In this document: positions 40,597 to 41,990 of the stretch, one piece after another
Position numbering within the stretch: the first letter of the stretch is position 1
How the letters are laid out: each line of letters starts with the position of its first letter
Source of the DNA: Kutzneria sp. 744
GTDB taxonomy: Bacteria; Actinomycetota; Actinomycetes; Mycobacteriales; Pseudonocardiaceae
Direction: 5' to 3'
Assembly (NCBI RefSeq): GCF_000568255.1
Contig: NZ_KK037166.1
Coordinates: 3,379,634 to 3,421,623, forward strand
Length of the DNA: 41,990 nt
Made by a program: the position numbers and the translations under genes
Notes under the pieces: model-generated
What the model was told of the DNA's origin: nothing
Database searches by the model: none
Seen by the model: only the letters and a program-made list of their open reading frames with translations

Positions 40597-41418
40597 CTAC
40601 CGGTTGTAGGACTGCAGGCCCGGCCGGATGGTCTTGTCGTCCAGGAACTGCTGCAGACCCTGCTGCCGCCCCTGGGTCTTGTCCAGGAACTGGGACTGCT
40701 CCAGCTTGGCGTACAGGTAGTCCAGCGCGCCGTCGGTGTCCATGTTGCGGGCGTTGCGGAAGCCGACCTTGGCCGCGCGCAGCACCACCGGGTTCTTGTC
40801 GAGCAGCTCGCGGGCCAGGGTCTCGACCTCCGAGCGCAGCCGGGCCAGGGGCACGCTCTGGTTGACCAGGCCCATGCGGGCGGCCTGCTGACCGTCGAAC
40901 AGACGGCCGGTCATGATGTAGAACAGCGCTTCCCGTGAGCCGACGGTCTCGGCCAGGGCCCGGGACACGAGGCCGCCGGGCGGGATGCCCCAGTTGATCT
41001 CGGACAGGCCGAACTGGGCCTCGTCGGCGGCGATGGCCAGGTCGCAGCCGATCAGCGGCACGAAGGCGCCGCCGAAGCACCAGCCGTTGACCATGGCGAT
41101 GGTGGGCTTGGCGTAGGTGCGCAGCAGCCGCCAGTGCCATTCGAACGAGTCGCGGCGCACGCGGGCCTGCAGGGCCTCGTCGCCGGACTCGTCGACCTCG
41201 CGGAAGTACTCCTTGAGGTCCATGCCGGCCGACCACGCGTCGCCGGCGCCGGTCAGCACCACCACGCCGCACGAGCGGTCGGCCTCCAGCGTGTGCAGCA
41301 CGTCGATCATCTCGGCGTTCAGCGTCGGGCTCATGGCGTTGCGCTTGTCGGGCCGGTTCAGCTCGACCCAGCCGATTCCGTCAACCACCTCGACATTGAC
41401 CGTCGTCCATTCAGCCAT
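40597..41418 (-). CDS. p-Hydroxycinnamoyl-CoA hydratase/lyase (feruloyl-CoA to vanillin type)
   Basis: A 273-residue crotonase-fold enzyme closely resembling the Pseudomonas Ech/HCHL proteins that I recall. Shared motifs include NRPDKRNAMSPTLNAEMIDVL, GMDLKEYFREVD, KPTIAMVNGWCFGGAF, GLSEINWGIPPG, DYLYAKLEQSQ and QQFLDDKTIRPGLQSY. It would hydrate feruloyl-, caffeoyl- or coumaroyl-CoA and cleave it to the aldehyde plus acetyl-CoA. The catalytic Glu (Glu143 in Pseudomonas) is Glu140. The position equivalent to Ser123 is Val120, a difference that may affect substrate choice. It is divergent from a MarR gene over 28 bp, and an acyl-CoA ligase lies beyond, so this is a hydroxycinnamate module. Confidence 0.9.
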   Translation of the reverse strand: MAEWTTVNVEVVDGIGWVELNRPDKRNAMSPTLNAEMIDVLHTLEADRSCGVVVLTGAGDAWSAGMDLKEYFREVDESGDEALQARVRRDSFEWHWRLLRTYAKPTIAMVNGWCFGGAFVPLIGCDLAIAADEAQFGLSEINWGIPPGGLVSRALAETVGSREALFYIMTGRLFDGQQAARMGLVNQSVPLARLRSEVETLARELLDKNPVVLRAAKVGFRNARNMDTDGALDYLYAKLEQSQFLDKTQGRQQGLQQFLDDKTIRPGLQSYNR

Positions 41419-41446
41419 TGCTACCTCCCGGGTAACGTCTGTTGTC

Positions 41447-41893
41447 GTGTTTTCCCAGCAAGCGCCGGAGCCGCGGCTGAGCTACCTCGTGGGGCGGCTG
41501 GACCGCGCCCTGCGGCTGCTCATCGAGGACGCCGTGCGCCCGCATGGCCTGACCGTGCCGCAGTACACGACCCTGTCCGTGTTGCAGCGGCAGACCGGGC
41601 TGTCCAACGCGCAGCTGGCTCGGCGGGCGATGACCACGCCGCAGTCGATGAGCGAGGTGATCGCGGCGCTGACCAAGGCCGGCCTGATCCGGCGCGAGGC
41701 CGATCCGGCGCACGGCCGGATCATGCGCACCGAGCTCACCGCGGCCGGCGAGGCGGTGCTGGACAAGTGCGAGCCGCTGATCAACGAGATCGAGACGCGC
41801 ATGCTGGCCGAGCTGTCCACCGGCGACCGCGACCGCCTGCCTCTGCTGCTGCGCAGCTGTGTGCGCATGCTCAGCTCCGGTTCGGAGAGCTGA
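41447..41893 (+). CDS. MarR family transcriptional regulator
   Basis: A 148-residue winged-helix repressor. RLSYLVGRLDRALRLLIEDAV forms the dimer helix. LTVPQYTTLSVLQRQTGLSNAQLARRAMTTPQSMSEVI is seen here as LTVPQYTTLSVLQ, LSNAQLARRAM and PQSMSEVIAALTKAGLIRRE, followed by the wing (DPAHGRIMRTELT). GTG 41447 is 9 bp after TAACGT, consistent with a leaderless mRNA. It shares a 28-bp divergent promoter with the hydratase/lyase gene. MarR repressors of ferulate and coumarate genes in other bacteria respond to the CoA thioester; that role is inferred here. Its 3' end overlaps the convergent ligase gene by 23 bp. Confidence 0.9.
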   Translation: MFSQQAPEPRLSYLVGRLDRALRLLIEDAVRPHGLTVPQYTTLSVLQRQTGLSNAQLARRAMTTPQSMSEVIAALTKAGLIRREADPAHGRIMRTELTAAGEAVLDKCEPLINEIETRMLAELSTGDRDRLPLLLRSCVRMLSSGSES

Positions 41894-41990
41894 GCCGGGC
41901 CCGCAGCGCCTTCTTGTCGTGCTTGCCGACGGTGGTCAGCGCAGCGCCTCGACCAGCACGATCCGCTCCGGCAGCCACCACCTCGGCACG
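41871..41990 (-). CDS. Acyl-CoA ligase, C-terminal end (partial), apparent frameshift
   Basis: Only the 3' end of the gene is in the window; it continues past 41990. The last frame reads ALTTVGKHDKKALRARLSSP before the TGA at 41871-41873, the C-terminal A10-type motif of acyl-CoA synthetases with the catalytic Lys (usual form PLTTVGKxDKKALR). Upstream the homologous residues VPRWWLPERIVLVEAL lie in another frame and hit a stop at the junction. Adding one base near 41938-41945 (CTGCGCTG to CTGCCGCTG) joins them. The neighbouring hydratase/lyase suggests a feruloyl-CoA synthetase, which the fragment alone cannot prove. Confidence 0.7.
   Translation of the reverse strand, partial: RAEVVAAGADRAGRGAALTTVGKHDKKALRARLSSPNRS

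Overview
The window is very GC-rich DNA with codons ending mostly in G or C, leaderless starts, actinobacterial families (DUF3152, DUF3817, SARP/AfsR-type regulator, GAF-ANTAR protein, MmyB-type regulator, zinc_ribbon_15) and palindromic intergenic repeats. I infer a chromosomal segment of a filamentous actinomycete, most likely Pseudonocardiaceae (Kutzneria/Amycolatopsis/Lentzea type). No rRNA, tRNA, CRISPR array, transposase or integrase was seen.

Layout. 1-5.6 kb: a TetR regulator with a double palindromic operator, an abutting AfsR-like ATPase regulator, and a convergent FAD monooxygenase followed by an unrecognised gene. 5.9-11.1 kb: a PadR regulator, a GAF-ANTAR regulator, a hypothetical gene, then nagA behind a DasR-type (dre) site. 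nagA carries an apparent +1 frameshift and converges on an amino acid permease. 11.2-16.7 kb: paired PH-domain membrane proteins (YdbS/YdbT type), a large lipoprotein, a zinc-ribbon protein and a serine beta-lactamase-like hydrolase. 16.7-19.7 kb: CorA, then a Trp-rich leader peptide with attenuator ahead of a fused TrpE-TrpG synthase. 20-26.3 kb: a Ser/Thr kinase with a membrane N-terminus, a secreted GH92 mannosidase with a ricin-type lectin domain, and a divergent secreted alginate-lyase-family protein. 26.3-30.1 kb: VOC/AraC pair, FMN reductase, MFS transporter, DUF3152 protein. 30.25-31.1 kb: a small gene interrupted by about 540 bp of about 51% GC DNA. 31.1-38.2 kb: cold-shock protein, nitroreductase next to an NCS2 permease, small membrane proteins, a lytic transglycosylase and a secreted HNH protein. 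38.2-38.8 kb: repeat-rich intergenic DNA. 38.8-42 kb: SDR/MmyB divergent pair, then a hydroxycinnamate (ferulate-type) module of hydratase/lyase, MarR regulator and the 3' end of an acyl-CoA ligase that also looks frameshifted.

Most notable observations: (1) the low-GC segment at about 30514-31049, flanked by near-identical 10-bp repeats; joining across them restores a frame that ends 11 bp before a strong terminator; (2) a complete tryptophan attenuator; (3) a family of palindromic elements at gene ends sharing a TTCAACG/CGTTGAA loop; (4) tandem hairpin repeats at 38.26-38.36 kb with two compensated base-pair changes; (5) two single-base frameshifts in otherwise well-conserved catabolic genes.
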